Assembly: GCF_026262505.1 (NCBI RefSeq)
Contig: NC_067206.1
Location: forward strand, 24,071,896-24,135,895
Source of the DNA: Trichomonas vaginalis G3
Taxonomy: Eukaryota > Parabasalia > Trichomonadida > Trichomonadidae
Direction: 5' to 3'
DNA: 64,000 nt
In this document: in pieces, positions 29,815-39,301 of the stretch
Layout of the letters: every line of letters starts with the position of its first letter
How positions within the stretch are numbered: position 1 is the first letter of the stretch
Position numbers and translations under genes: made by a program
The notes under the pieces: generated by a model
Seen by the model: the letters and a program-made list of their open reading frames with translations, nothing else
The model's database searches: none
What the model was told of the DNA's origin: nothing

Positions 29815-29967
29815 TTAGTTTGGTTTGTTTTCAACTGGTTGTTGTTGTTTTTTAAGTCGGTCTAAAACTTCCTGAGGTATAGGAAGAACTTGACAAACAC
29901 GTTGTGTAACTGCTGGAAGTCGACAAATCCATCTTGAACCCATTTGTCTCAATGCTGTATTGTTCAT
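29815..29967 (-). CDS. 50-residue hypothetical protein
   Basis: Reads MNNTALRQMGSRWICRLPAV, then a Pro/Gln/Lys-rich end, with stop TAA 29815-29817. The leader TTTTTTTACTGAGATGAA is the same as that of the gene starting at 29795, which supports expression. Spacing to both neighbours is about 20 bp, as in an operon-like cluster. No homologue recognised. Confidence 0.55.
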   Translation of the reverse strand: MNNTALRQMGSRWICRLPAVTQRVCQVLPIPQEVLDRLKKQQQPVENKPN

Positions 29968-29986
29968 TTCATCTCAGTAAAAAAAT

Positions 29987-30388
29987 TTACATTCCCCAAG
30001 TTTGAGGCGGTTGCGGTTGGTTGTTGTTTACCCACTGTTGTGCATGGTTATATCCTCTGTTAAAGAATCTTTCACCTTGGTCCATATAGTGTCCTGCTTG
30101 GTTATAGTAGTCATTTGCTTTGTTATAGTAGTTTCCTGCTTGTCTTCCTACATTGTCCATCCATCCTTGAACTTTTCCTCTTGTTTCAGGATTTGGAATA
30201 AGATTTGCTGCGTCTCGTGCTACATCCCAACCTTTCTGTACAGTTTGTATAATAGGTTGTGCTTTCTCTTTAAGTATACCTAATGTACTCAAAATCTTCC
30301 TTCCAACTCCAAATACACCTCTGGCTATTGTTCCCACTGCGGGCAAAAATCTGGATGCAACTCCTGCTAATGCGCCAAATAAACCCAT
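29987..30388 (-). CDS. Small glycine/alanine-rich virion protein, possibly membrane-active
   Basis: 133 residues, intact. Residues 1-45 (MGLFGALAGVASRFLPAVGT, then ARGVFGVGRKILSTLG) form amphipathic helices with small residues and Phe, followed by a Tyr/Asn/Gln-rich repetitive tail (YYNKANDYYNQAGHYMDQGE). This resembles the membrane-disrupting capsid-core proteins (adenovirus pVI/pX-like) that Polintons and adintoviruses encode. It is divergent from the integrase with a 16-bp gap. The functional assignment is inference from composition. Confidence 0.45.
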   Translation of the reverse strand: MGLFGALAGVASRFLPAVGTIARGVFGVGRKILSTLGILKEKAQPIIQTVQKGWDVARDAANLIPNPETRGKVQGWMDNVGRQAGNYYNKANDYYNQAGHYMDQGERFFNRGYNHAQQWVNNNQPQPPQTWGM

Positions 30389-30404
30389 TTCTTATAGGGT
30401 AAAA

Positions 30405-31363
30405 ATGACGAATCCAAACAAGGACCCCTATGTTTCTAAAGCGACAAAGAAAGCACTCATGATAAAAATCTTTAGTTCAACACCAAATGCTTGGTTTATG
30501 GATATCTTGGAAAACATTCCGAGAGTTAGAACAGATGGACCACCATACTGGCTAATATTTGTCGGTCAAAACACAAGATACTGTGAAGCTATACCATTAC
30601 AGTCCAAAAATATTTTAGATGTAAAAACTGCTTTGACAATATTCGTTGACAAATACCATCCAACAAAACTGACATCTGACTGTGAAAGTTCTTTCAAATC
30701 AGACGATATTAAAAACTATCTGCGTTCAAAAAATGTAAACCAATATTTCATTGTCGACCAAAACCATTCTGCTCTTGGTGTCATTGACAGTTGTATAAAA
30801 ATCTTAAGAGACTTAAATCAACCACAAGGTGGTGAAGCAAATGAAATGTCATATGACGACAAATATAGACACTTCTCCATGGCAAAGATGAGACAAGTTT
30901 TAAATATTTACAATAGCCGTAAACAAAAAGGTTTGGGAAACCACTCCCCCGAAGAAATGAAAAACAACCCCGACTTAGAGAAAGACTATATATTTAATAG
31001 TTTAGTCAAAAGAGACAAACAAGAAAGAATGCCAGGCTTCAAACTTAAGAAAGGTGACAAAGTAAAAATAGAAATACCTAAACGCGACCCATATGAAAAT
31101 ACTATTGACTATGACAACAATGGGAACTCGACAGGTACTCGCATTCGTGTTCGTAAAAATAGAAGAAAGTATACAAGAGAATATTATGAAGTTTTAGGCA
31201 AACATGGCAAAATGTACACACTGCAAGCAGAAGATAAAACTACTATTGTCAGACCTCGTTTCAAACTTGTCAAAGTTCAAGGTATATACTTTCAAAGACA
31301 GTTCCTAACAAATATAAGACAACTCCTGACGAATATGCTAAAGAAGTTGAAAATGACGACTAA
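30405..31363 (+). CDS. Retroviral-type integrase (Maverick INT), 3' frameshift
   Basis: About 318 residues. The RNase-H-like core has D33 (FMDILE), D92 (TSDCESSF) and D128 (GVIDSCIKILRD), the last separated from the second by 35 residues as in DDE integrases but with Asp instead of Glu. A basic C-terminal part (residues 200-300: TGTRIRVRKNRRKYTREYYE) follows, close to a chromodomain-less DNA-binding end. Near 31285 the frame shifts by one; the intended C-terminus continues KTVPNKYKTTPDEYAKEV and stops at TAA 31361-31363, four bases into the convergent fibre gene. Compared with element 2 it lacks the N-terminal 230 residues. Confidence 0.75.
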
Positions 31364-32594
31364 GCAATTCTATACCATGCGTAAACTGTCATGTAAGGTG
31401 GCATGTAGTCTTTACTTTGTCCCGTTGTTTGCGTATATCCTGAAACGCGATGTGTATGGTTTCCTCCTCCCTCAGTGTTACTCCAGAAACAATTTATAGC
31501 AAACTTAACGTTGTCTTTAACATCATATCCTTTACCTTTTGTCATTGCTGCCCAATCCCAATATCTATGCTTATGCCAACCTGCTTGAGATGTACTTAAA
31601 TCTATGTAGTGACTGTGTGCAGGTAGGTTTTCACCTGAAATCGTTTTACTTCCGCCTGTTTCCTTTGAAGAGTTTGCACAATACAAAAACCTGTCGACTA
31701 TTTGAGTCCAAGTTCCAAAACCAAGTACTACTTCTGGTCTGGTAGAGTTCATTGACGTGTAAATAGAACCTATAGGATATAGTGTTTGAAGTATTTCTGT
31801 CTTTAACGTTTGAAGCTCTGTTTTGTCAGCTTTTTTATCATATAAATCTTGAGCAGTGAATTTAACTTTTTTTTCATCCTCCATGACATAGACATTTCTA
31901 CATCTAATGTATCTCATCGTTGTTATGTCTTCTTCCGATGTTAAACCTTGTGGAAAGTTAGGAGGTTTCCAATTTAATACATCCCCACCAGTTTCTTCAA
32001 CCGTTCCTTCAATATTTTCTATACCAACAGTTGCGAAGAAATCGTGTGTATGTCCAACGTCACTTTTCCTGTTTAAGGTTTCTTGTAAGTTTGTAATATC
32101 AGATATGGTATGTGTATGAGTCTTTTTAGAATATTCTTTGTCAGCTCTTGTCACTTCACTTGACATTTTATTGTCAACATATGTTTTATCTGCTTTGTCA
32201 TCTAACATTGCTGGTAGTTCATCTACGTCATAGATGTTATGTGTATGATGTTTTTGTGGGTATGTTCTATCTGTCCATGCGAGAATATAGTCTCTTGTTG
32301 CATCTACATACTCTTTGTCAGCTTTGTTGTCAATATCTGCCTTCAAAAGAAGTTCATCTATAGGTTTCTCGTTTAAAGTTCTTTTGTTGGATTTATACAA
32401 ACAGTATGGTTCTTACTGTCTTGAAACAGAAACTCGTCTGTCAATGGGTTTATCGTCAGTTTTAAGTTTCCTTCTTTCAATGACTCAGATATCTTAGAAT
32501 AGTTTGAAAAGTTTGTTGTGTTCTTATTTAGAGCTTGCACAATGAGTTGTCGGTTGTGTTGTATTTCTCTCATAGACGCTGTTTCTTTCGACAT
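31360..32594 (-). pseudogene. Fibre with phage tail-collar-type tip, one frameshift
   Basis: ATG 32594 starts MSKETASMREIQHNRQLIVQ; the frame slips near 32375 and continues to the end at 31360, about 410 residues in all. The shaft repeats ADKEYVD-type units (ADIDNKADKEYVDAT, DDKADKTYVDNKM) with HTH stretches between. The tip from about residue 270 reads YPIGSIYTSMNST, then FLYCANSSKETGGS, NLPAHSHYI and finally KDYMPPYMTVYAWYRIA, which is the phage collar/fibre-tip fold. HxH pairs could hold metal ions as in T4 long tail fibre tips. It implies a virion with a receptor-binding fibre. Confidence 0.7.
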
Positions 32595-32612
32595 TTTTAT
32601 TCTAGATAAAAT

Positions 32613-33453
32613 ATGCTTTCAATAGAAAAAGAAAATTCAAGAGTTGCTACAACTAAACCATTAGATGAACTTTTTACTAATGTCGGTCAAAAGTTTGAGA
32701 CAGAGACCGTAAAGCATGAAGGCTATCGTTTTGACTACCCACTTAGATGGTTAAGAGACCATCCGTCACAAAAGCTATTGGCTTTCGTAGAATGAAGTTC
32801 ATTTCAGAAGCCATACATGGTTTCCCATTTACGGTCGCTTTTGAAGTTCGATACTAATAACAAAGAAAAACGTACGTATGAGAAATTTGAACAGGGAAAA
32901 CTTTTACAAGTGAATTTGCTTGTAAACTTAGAAACAACTCTTCAAGCTTTTCAAGAAAAAATAAACGATATCTATCTCGAATATGCAAAACAGTACAACA
33001 TTGACGAAGGAGAATACCATCTCGATATTATATATGACAGGAAAAATGCAACTGTTAAATTCAATAGAATAGAAGACCTTGGAGAAGACGTTTATATTTC
33101 TACAAAATATAACAACTTGGCATGGTATAGATTTTTGAGGATGTTAAATCAGCCTGCAGAATATCCAGTACACCCGAACTTTTATGAAGTCGAAAAACCC
33201 TAATGGAACATATGAAAAATGTTTTCGACTCAGATGCTATTATAGTTCATGCTTCATTTTCTGGTGCACAAAACTCTTTTTTATGCTTGGCAAATGACTT
33301 TTACGAAAAACCTACAAAGCTATATGAACCACCAAGTGGAAGTATTTCAGACTTTCAAGTATGGTTTACAACAGATGGAAGAAAAGAATAATTCCATTAT
33401 ACCATGCGTTTTACTTAGAACTTAGTTTCATATACAACTACTATCGAACGTAA
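32613..33453 (+). pseudogene. Virion structural protein candidate, four frameshifts
   Basis: Protein-like blocks follow one another: 32613-32795, a bridging block around RRMKFISEAIHGFPFTVAF, 32840-33203, 33203-33391, and a last one (IIPLYHAFYLELSFIYNYY) to TAA 33451-33453. Joined length about 275 residues. The C-terminal region with DFQVWFTTDGRKE followed by hydrophobic strands resembles the last strands of Polinton minor capsid jelly rolls. It is divergent from the fibre with an 18-bp gap. Either a second jelly-roll protein or a fibre-base protein; low certainty. A truncated paralogue is at 28310-28435. Confidence 0.4.
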
Positions 33454-33463
33454 AAATATAATT

Positions 33464-33706
33464 TTAATACGGTTGAGGTGTTGGATTTGGTTGCCAACTA
33501 GACTGTGGTGCAGGTTCAGGCTGTTGTATAACAGGAGCTTGTTCTTCTGGTTCAGGGTCTTTAGGTATAATACCAACGAACTGACCTACTCTTTTTACCA
33601 ATATTTTTGACTCCGTTCCAAATTCCTCTTCCTACGGTTTTTATTCCATTCCATATACCTCTTCCAACATTTCGAAGAAGTTTCCTATCTTACTGAAGAA
33701 ACCCAT
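33464..33706 (-). pseudogene. Small amphipathic virion protein, two frameshifts
   Basis: ATG 33704-33706 starts MGFFSKIGNFFE; the frame then shifts and reads GRGIWNGIKTVGRGIWNGVK, then shifts again into VGQFVGIIPKDPEPEEQAPV and a Pro/Gln tail ending at TAA 33464-33466. The repeated GRGIWNG(I/V)K unit is strongly amphipathic, as in membrane-active virion peptides of the adenovirus pVI/pX kind. Total about 80 residues. Confidence 0.45.
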
Positions 33707-33723
33707 TTTACTATATGTAAAAT

Positions 33724-34086
33724 CTAATGTCCACCTAGTCTCTTACGTTTCCTTCTGAGTTCCATTGCATTCTTTAACTGGAGCTCATACATTCTATTTC
33801 TCCTCTGGTAGAAAACATATTCTGGGTCAACTCCTGTGTTCGCGTCATCTGCATAGAGTTGTTTATATCCCACTTCAGGGTTTGTATAAAACTCTTTCCA
33901 TCTCATATTTGCATACCATGGTGGCAAACCTAACGCAGCGTCATTTGACATGGCAGTTTGCATTTGTACATCTGTTGGCACTTGACCATAGTTTGCCATT
34001 GCAGTTTGTATTCTAACTTCATTTGGAATATTCTCTGGGTTTGGTTGTCCAGGTTGCTGTGCATTCGCTAAGTTCTGTGCGCCCAT
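33724..34086 (-). CDS. Hypothetical protein with basic C-terminus
   Basis: 120 residues, intact, starting MGAQNLANAQQPGQPNPEN. Two related segments (RIQTAMANYGQVPTDVQMQ and TAMSNDAALG) suggest a small internal repeat. The C-terminus MELRRKRKRLGGH is highly basic. It sits between two small virion-type genes and uses the same short AT-rich leader. Probably a minor virion or DNA-condensing protein; not recognised. Confidence 0.5.
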   Translation of the reverse strand: MGAQNLANAQQPGQPNPENIPNEVRIQTAMANYGQVPTDVQMQTAMSNDAALGLPPWYANMRWKEFYTNPEVGYKQLYADDANTGVDPEYVFYQRRNRMYELQLKNAMELRRKRKRLGGH

Positions 34087-34109
34087 TTAATATTAGATAA
34101 AAATATCTC

Positions 34110-34241
34110 TTACGAGTACATATACTGAACATTTGCAGGCATTGGTTCATCTTCATATTCTCTGTACTTTTCTGCCACGTCAAAGAAATAAATGACACAA
34201 TGGAAAAAACCTAAAACAAGTAGTCCTATTTCAAACCACAT
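34110..34241 (-). CDS. 43-residue single-helix membrane protein
   Basis: Reads MWFEIGLLVLGFFHCVIYFF followed by DVAEKYREYEDEPMPANVQY and three more residues. One N-terminal membrane segment of about 18 residues and an acidic tail. Its start overlaps the end of the methyltransferase gene by 16 bp, a typical compact viral arrangement. No homologue recognised. Confidence 0.55.
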   Translation of the reverse strand: MWFEIGLLVLGFFHCVIYFFDVAEKYREYEDEPMPANVQYMYS

Positions 34242-35044
34242 TTACTTACCAATAAAATTTCTTTGTTATGACACTTTCTCCAGTTTATAGGACCTCTCTC
34301 ATATTCTATCTTATCGTATCTAAAATCATAGTCATGTATGTCCTCTAACCATCTCATAACGGTTTCCAAACCACTTTTATCGGATGTAAAGTAAAAGCAT
34401 GGATGGTTATGTAAAACGTCTAAAGTTTCTAAAGAGTCTCTCAAAGTCCAGTCTACTTGGTATTGAAAATCCCATGTGTTATAGAACGGCGGGTCCACTA
34501 TAAAGAAAACATTTTCCTTGTCTTTATATTTTTCATACAACTCTGTCCAACGACATCTCACAAACTCTATACCCTCAATATATTTTTCTATGTCCTCTTT
34601 GAAAACATTTGTATAGTTGAGATATAAAACTTTTGACATAAGTGTTTCAATGTCATGAACTCTTATAGCACCACTATATAATAGTCTAGAAGATATACTA
34701 TCCCAGTCAATATACTCTGCTTTTTTCAAAACCTCTCTGACAGTATTTTTCTTATCTAATGGTATACGTTCCATCTTACCTATAGGTATCTTTTCTTTTA
34801 ACTCTTTCAATATTTTGTTTGTGTCTGGTATATGTTTGAGACGGTTCATATAGTTGTCGAAGTCATTGCATATAATCTTTGAGTCAGGAAATACAGTATG
34901 GCACAAATGAGATATATAGAAACTTCCACCGAACAAATCTACAAATGTTAGACCATTCGGTAGTTTCTTAAGTTCTCTCAATAGAATATCTTTACATCTA
35001 CTCTTATTTCCAAAGAAGGGTAACGGTGGTTTTGTAAAATTCAT
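34226..35044 (-). CDS. D12-class (Dam-type) DNA adenine-N6 methyltransferase
   Basis: ATG 35042-35044 gives 272 residues; upstream frame is AT-rich spacer. PPLPFFGNKSRCKDILL at residues 6-22 is the SAM-binding motif region of the D12 class, FVDLFGGSF at about 34-42 is motif I, and FFIVDPPFYNTWDFQY near 180 is motif IV with DPPF. The enzyme methylates adenine in a short target. Maverick/Polinton-like viruses and virophages sometimes carry such genes to mark or protect their DNA. It is intact although neighbours are broken. It is the last gene before the right terminal repeat. Confidence 0.8.
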   Translation of the reverse strand: MNFTKPPLPFFGNKSRCKDILLRELKKLPNGLTFVDLFGGSFYISHLCHTVFPDSKIICNDFDNYMNRLKHIPDTNKILKELKEKIPIGKMERIPLDKKNTVREVLKKAEYIDWDSISSRLLYSGAIRVHDIETLMSKVLYLNYTNVFKEDIEKYIEGIEFVRCRWTELYEKYKDKENVFFIVDPPFYNTWDFQYQVDWTLRDSLETLDVLHNHPCFYFTSDKSGLETVMRWLEDIHDYDFRYDKIEYERGPINWRKCHNKEILLVSKCGLK

Positions 35045-35094
35045 TTTATATACAATAAAAATGTTTTTTTCCTGAAAAGTGACAGAAAAGTGAC

Positions 35095-35316
35095 AAAACA
35101 TGAAAACATATATAATTTGTGAAAAGCGACACATTATATAATGTTTTCGACCCAGAAGACTAACAATTTTCCGAATAAAAACTTCATTTATACTAAACAT
35201 CTTCGGGGGCTAGAAGGCACGAAGTGCCTGGAAGCCATCCCCCAAGAAAAAAAAAACTTCATTATACTCATTCATCCTCAGGGCTAGAAGGCACGAAGTG
35301 CCTGGAAGCCCCACTT

Positions 35317-35351
<35 letters not shown>
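35095..35351 (-). repeat. Right terminal inverted repeat of element 1
   Basis: Inverted counterpart of 12082-12280: two copies of the CTAGAAGGCACGAAGTGCC hairpin (35209-35236 and 35281-35310), the shared segment TCCGAATAAAAACTTCATTT, and a closing T33 tract. About 50 bp longer than the left copy because of an insertion near 35110-35170. Confidence 0.85.
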
Positions 35352-35356
<5 letters not shown>

Positions 35357-35384
35357 AACATACTTTTTAATATAAAAATAGACA

Positions 35385-35423
35385 GTACCAACTTTGCGGA
35401 TCTTCGATCCGCAAAGTTGGTAC
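35385..35423. repeat. Perfect 18-bp hairpin with TTC loop
   Basis: Arms 35385-35402 (GTACCAACTTTGCGGATC) and 35406-35423 are exact inverted repeats around TTC. It lies 34 bp outside the right end of element 1, mirroring the GAA-loop hairpin outside the left end. Confidence 0.85.
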
Positions 35424-35559
35424 CTAAAGCGTTATAGACTTACCCATGAATGGACAAGGCTGTCATGCACCAGTGTGTTATAACAGATCGATTTTATTTG
35501 AAATTTCATAAATTTTATTTGAAATTTCATAAATTATAATAAATTTGATATTCAGAGAC

Positions 35560-35642
35560 GGCGCTACGCGCCTTTTAGCATTCTGGGCACTTACGTGCCC
35601 AGAATGCAAGCTTAAGAAATTTGAAACTTCGTTTCAAATTTC
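35560..35642. repeat. Three consecutive perfect hairpins
   Basis: GGCGC-TAC-GCGCC at 35560-35572; GCATTCTGGGCAC-TTAC and its exact inverse at 35578-35607; GAAATTTGAAAC-TTC and its exact inverse at 35616-35642. Each has a three- or four-base loop closed by C-G. No mismatches in any arm. Confidence 0.85.
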
Positions 35643-36338
35643 TGCCATGCTGTTATGGAAAAAGAAAGTCAGTACAAAAAAAATTTTTGAAATTGAGAAT
35701 AAAAATAATATCGTGATTTTTTGTGATATATGGATTTTTTAGAAGATTTTAGAGATTGAAGTCTCAATTTATAAAAATTTTTTAAATTGAGAGGAATTTT
35801 AATGATATTATTTTATTTGATATTTGGATTTTTTAGATGATTTTAGAGATGTCAATCTCAATTTAAAAAAATTTACAAAAAATGATCGTAAAATAATCGT
35901 TTTTGTTCAAATCCTTTTCATTTCGGGAAATTGAAGTTAAATATCAAAGAGATGGTCTATGCATATGTTAAATCAAATCATTAAAAAGTGTTTTGATGAC
36001 TTTTTCTAACCGCAAATTGTCACTTTTTGATGTTTTAAAATTATTATATATCCTATATGCATATAAGATACAAATTAATATTAAAACTCCAAAATCGATT
36101 TTTGAGAGAATCAAATTTATCACATCTCATCGTTGTTCCGAATTAATATTTTATTTGTAATGTAATATTATCACAATTACATTCATCATATTAAAATTCA
36201 AAAATAATTTTTGAGTTTCAGATCTCCCTAATTTCCCATATAAATATATGTTTATTTTATTAAAAATAGAATGTCCAATTATTGATAAAAATCGATCCGC
36301 TTTTCTACCGGTCAAGCTGTATATATATAGAACCCATC

Positions 36339-36409
36339 CATGTAAACCTCGATGTCACTTTTGCGGCCTCGCTCCGCTCGGCCGCAAAAGTGACATCGAG
36401 GTTTACATG
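36339..36409. repeat. Perfect 30-bp inverted repeat
   Basis: Arms 36339-36368 (starting CATGTAAACCTCGATGTCAC, ending TTTTGCGGCC) and 36380-36409 are exact inverse copies, with the 11-base loop TCGCTCCGCTC. After a one-base bulge four more bases pair (CCAT/ATGG). GC-richer than the surrounding spacer. No gene overlaps it. Confidence 0.9.
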
Positions 36410-36744
36410 ATGGAAAAAATGATATATCATTCAAAGTAATTTTATTATGTGACTATTTTTATCCATTTATTATAGCTATTCAAAGAATTACTCTGTTACG
36501 TTTTCGTCAAGAGCAAAATAATTGTTCACGAATTAGCATACAAAGATCTGAAGCATCTATATAACTCATGGCTTATATATACTCTAACAGTTAATGATAT
36601 TGAGAGAAAAAACATTCATATTATGATATAAATAGGACTGATATGAGTTATTATGAAAAAGGAAAAATTGACTAGTGAAGATAAAATTTCATGCTTCAAT
36701 AAGACTTATATGAAAAAATAGGAAAATCACGCCAAAAAACAAAT

Positions 36745-37398
36745 TTATTTAAACTCAGGATCTTCATTAATAATTTTCAATGGTGGAAAATCTGGCCGAC
36801 ATGGCATTTTGCTATAAGTGCCATCTCTGTAGTTGAAGTAAATACCTGACTCGTCAAAATTGCGAGCAAAAATTTTTTCATCTTTATTACGGAAACATTT
36901 TGCAAACGTTTCGATATATTTAATCACGTTCTCACCTGCATTATGAAGTTTTGCGTATCTGTGTATGATACCCCCAAACAAATATCCATATATTACGACA
37001 TCTGATTGAGTGATTAGACCGCATCGCTTGTCTACATCATGAATGAATTGCTTGATAATGCATTGCCCAATAAATGTAAGATCGTCATCATCATTTAGTT
37101 TAACAAATTTGTTCAAATATCGAAAATCTTCAAGCTTAAGTGAATTAATGTCTTTAATTTCAAATGTACGTCCTAGCGCTTTCTGAGGTTCTTCCCATGT
37201 TGGACATTGAGTCCTGAGATATTGTATTAGCTTAAATTTGCGATCAAACTTGAAATAATACCAATAGGAGTCGCCGTCGAAAAATTTCAGTGATATCACC
37301 CATCTTGGAAGCTTATCAAGATACATATAATGGATTATGTAACCGATAAGTGTAGAAATCAAGTTAAATATTAGTGCAAAAACGTCGACAAGATCCAT
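36745..37398 (-). CDS. Hypothetical protein with N-terminal membrane anchor
   Basis: 217 residues. Residues 1-30 (MDLVDVFALIFNLISTLIGY, then IIHYMYL) form a signal anchor. The rest is soluble, mixed alpha/beta, with several Trp, Tyr and Phe (FFDGDSYWYYFKFDRKFK) and Asp-rich loops (KLNDDDDLTF). No motif recognised. It has codon use and length of a normal host gene and is isolated between spacers, facing away from element 2. Confidence 0.6.
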   Translation of the reverse strand: MDLVDVFALIFNLISTLIGYIIHYMYLDKLPRWVISLKFFDGDSYWYYFKFDRKFKLIQYLRTQCPTWEEPQKALGRTFEIKDINSLKLEDFRYLNKFVKLNDDDDLTFIGQCIIKQFIHDVDKRCGLITQSDVVIYGYLFGGIIHRYAKLHNAGENVIKYIETFAKCFRNKDEKIFARNFDESGIYFNYRDGTYSKMPCRPDFPPLKIINEDPEFK

Positions 37399-39024
37399 GA
37401 TTTTTCTCAGTAATAAAACCCCAAACTTCTCTTAATTGTGAAGAGCAATTGAAGTTTTCTTCATTCATAGTAGTTTAGTACTCTGTACTTACATTACTGT
37501 CAGAAACAGTGTTGACATATATGCAATTTAAAATCTATCTCATTTATACTTAATAAGAATATATCCAATTGTTCTATTCTTTCAAAATATAAAGCTTTAC
37601 GAAGGAAATTGTATAGCTTAAGGGTGCACCCGCATGTATGTTTATTTGAGAGGAGGAGGATTACCCTCTCAATTTTGAAAGCTTCGTTAACCCTTTAAAT
37701 ACGCTTAAATAAAAATCTATACTAATAACTTTTCTCTTTTTTTTAAATAAATATACTCTCGTTCATTTTTTTAAAACAAATTATTATGTGAATATCATGA
37801 AATCTGTTAAAAAAATTTATTATAATAATTATCCATAAAATTCAAATCATATAAGGAAAAAAAGACAAATCTTGGAACAAGCATCAAAAATAAATAATGT
37901 TTACAATTCCAAAAAAAATTCATTGAGCAAATTCCCTTGGAAAATTTGTATTTCTTCTCTTGATTTTCAAATTTTTGATTTTTTTTTGATTTTTAAATGA
38001 AGAATTGAGAAACCTAATATAGATGGTTGTTGTCTCATATGTGAATATGTTTGTTTGATTTCACAGTTTGGACTTTTTTCATGTTTTATGATGAAATTGA
38101 GTTTATATCATATGTGTAGATAGCATATTTAAGAACAGATTACATGAATTTATATTTTCACAATTATGGTATATTGAAATAGGAGACGCTCAATATTACA
38201 ATGTCTTTCTTAGGATTCCAAATGTATTCAAAATTTGTGAAACTACAATTTCTGTAGTTACTAGCAACATATGGGAAGAAATATACAAATATCTAGTAGA
38301 TAGTATATCATTTTATCTCACAAAATGTGTATCTTAGGAAAATTTCTCGATACTTTTTCAAAACATACAATAACGTAAGATCTATTCTGCAAAACTGATT
38401 AACAAAACAAATATGTTTATTTGCAGGTCAAAGAATCGAATATTAATTTTAATAATATTATCTCGAAATAGCTCTTGCAGTTTTCTTCCATTCTTCGTCT
38501 ATTAGTCATTGAATATTTACATGGTCTAAATTCATTACCAAAATCAAGGAAACATTGTTACGATATTGCTCATACTTAATTCATCTTTTCATATTGCAGC
38601 ATTCTGCAAAATTGCAATTGTCTAGTATGATGCACACACATATCCTTTATATTATTATTTCCCAGCCATTTTTAATATTTTTAGACCTTCAAAAAAAAAA
38701 ATTCAATGAGCGATCATTTCTCCACCTCATCAAGCGATGATGATTTGCAAATTCAGGCTTCTAATAATTCAGCAATATCTGGTTCATCTACCCAAAAAAT
38801 GATGCCAATTTCGGACACATCTTATAAAAAAAGAAGATTCCCCAAAATACTAACAATCAAGATGCAAAAATGCGCAAAACTAGATGCTGTTTTATAATTT
38901 AACATTCAAAATTATTATTTGTTCAAATACTACACTTAATTTCTAGAAATTTTAATCACTAATACATCTTTTAAGTCATCACAATTCTAAATCTCTTAAC
39001 AACATTACATGATATAATTAGTAT
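37399..39024. other. AT-rich spacer up to element 2
   Basis: 1.6 kb, mostly AT tracts. The only candidate gene is the short Ser-rich frame at 38706-38897. The last six bases (39025-39030, AATTCA) are the left target duplication of element 2. Confidence 0.55.
38706..38897 (+). CDS. Short Ser-rich reading frame, possible gene remnant
   Basis: 63 residues starting MSDHFSTSSSDDDLQIQASN with a Ser/Asp-rich first half and a basic KKRRFPKIL segment. The start follows a T/A-rich leader. The composition resembles the disordered N-terminus of a nuclear protein, but the frame ends early, so it may be a fragment. Not recognised. Confidence 0.3.
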   Translation: MSDHFSTSSSDDDLQIQASNNSAISGSSTQKMMPISDTSYKKRRFPKILTIKMQKCAKLDAVL

Positions 39025-39030
39025 AATTCA

Positions 39031-39187
39031 AGTAGTATATGGTATGGGTTGTGTGACTTTTTTTGTAAACGTAAGAATTCATACAATATTGAACGATTTT
39101 GTATCATTTTTTTTAACATATGAAGTAATAAATGAATGATTCTTACAGTTTTGATTCTTACGTTTTTGAATAAATCAAGATTTAAAA
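39031..39187 (+). repeat. Left terminal inverted repeat of element 2
   Basis: About 157 bp, matching the inverse of 59485-59640 nearly base for base. It contains repeated GTAAGAAT/ATTCTTAC motifs (near 39070, 39140 and 39155) that could be integrase-binding or replication signals. Confidence 0.95.
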
Positions 39188-39301
39188 ATTTTCAGAATCG
39201 TAAGAAATTTACACTCAGCCCATACATAACGAAATAAAAAAAATTAACATTAATTTTAAAATAATTTATATTTCATCACTTATAAAAGAAGCTATATATA
39301 G

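Larger units (their letters stand above)
12082..35351. mobile_element. Maverick/Polinton-like element 1, partly decayed
   Basis: A 23.3-kb block bounded by long inverted repeats and containing a retroviral-type integrase, an SF3 helicase, an FtsK/A32-type packaging ATPase, a capsid gene block and a fibre. These are hallmark Polinton functions. Genes lie on both strands in clusters. No family B DNA polymerase or primase domain is visible. About a dozen genes carry frameshifts. The ends are placed at the A26 tract (12082-12107) and T33 tract (35319-35351); no clear 6-bp target duplication is seen, so the exact ends are uncertain by some bases. Confidence 0.85.
35352..36744. other. Spacer with perfect hairpins, no gene
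   Basis: 1.4 kb between element 1 and the next host gene. Four exact hairpins (listed separately), a 21-bp direct duplication TTTATTTGAAATTTCATAAA at about 35494-35530, and long AT tracts. The forward frames at 35545-35742 and 36248-36439 run through the hairpins and are not credible genes. Confidence 0.6.

Noticed and set aside
12076..35357. Target-site duplication of element 1
   Set aside because: Flanking CGATAT and ATAATA do not match; only an AT-rich partial similarity is visible.
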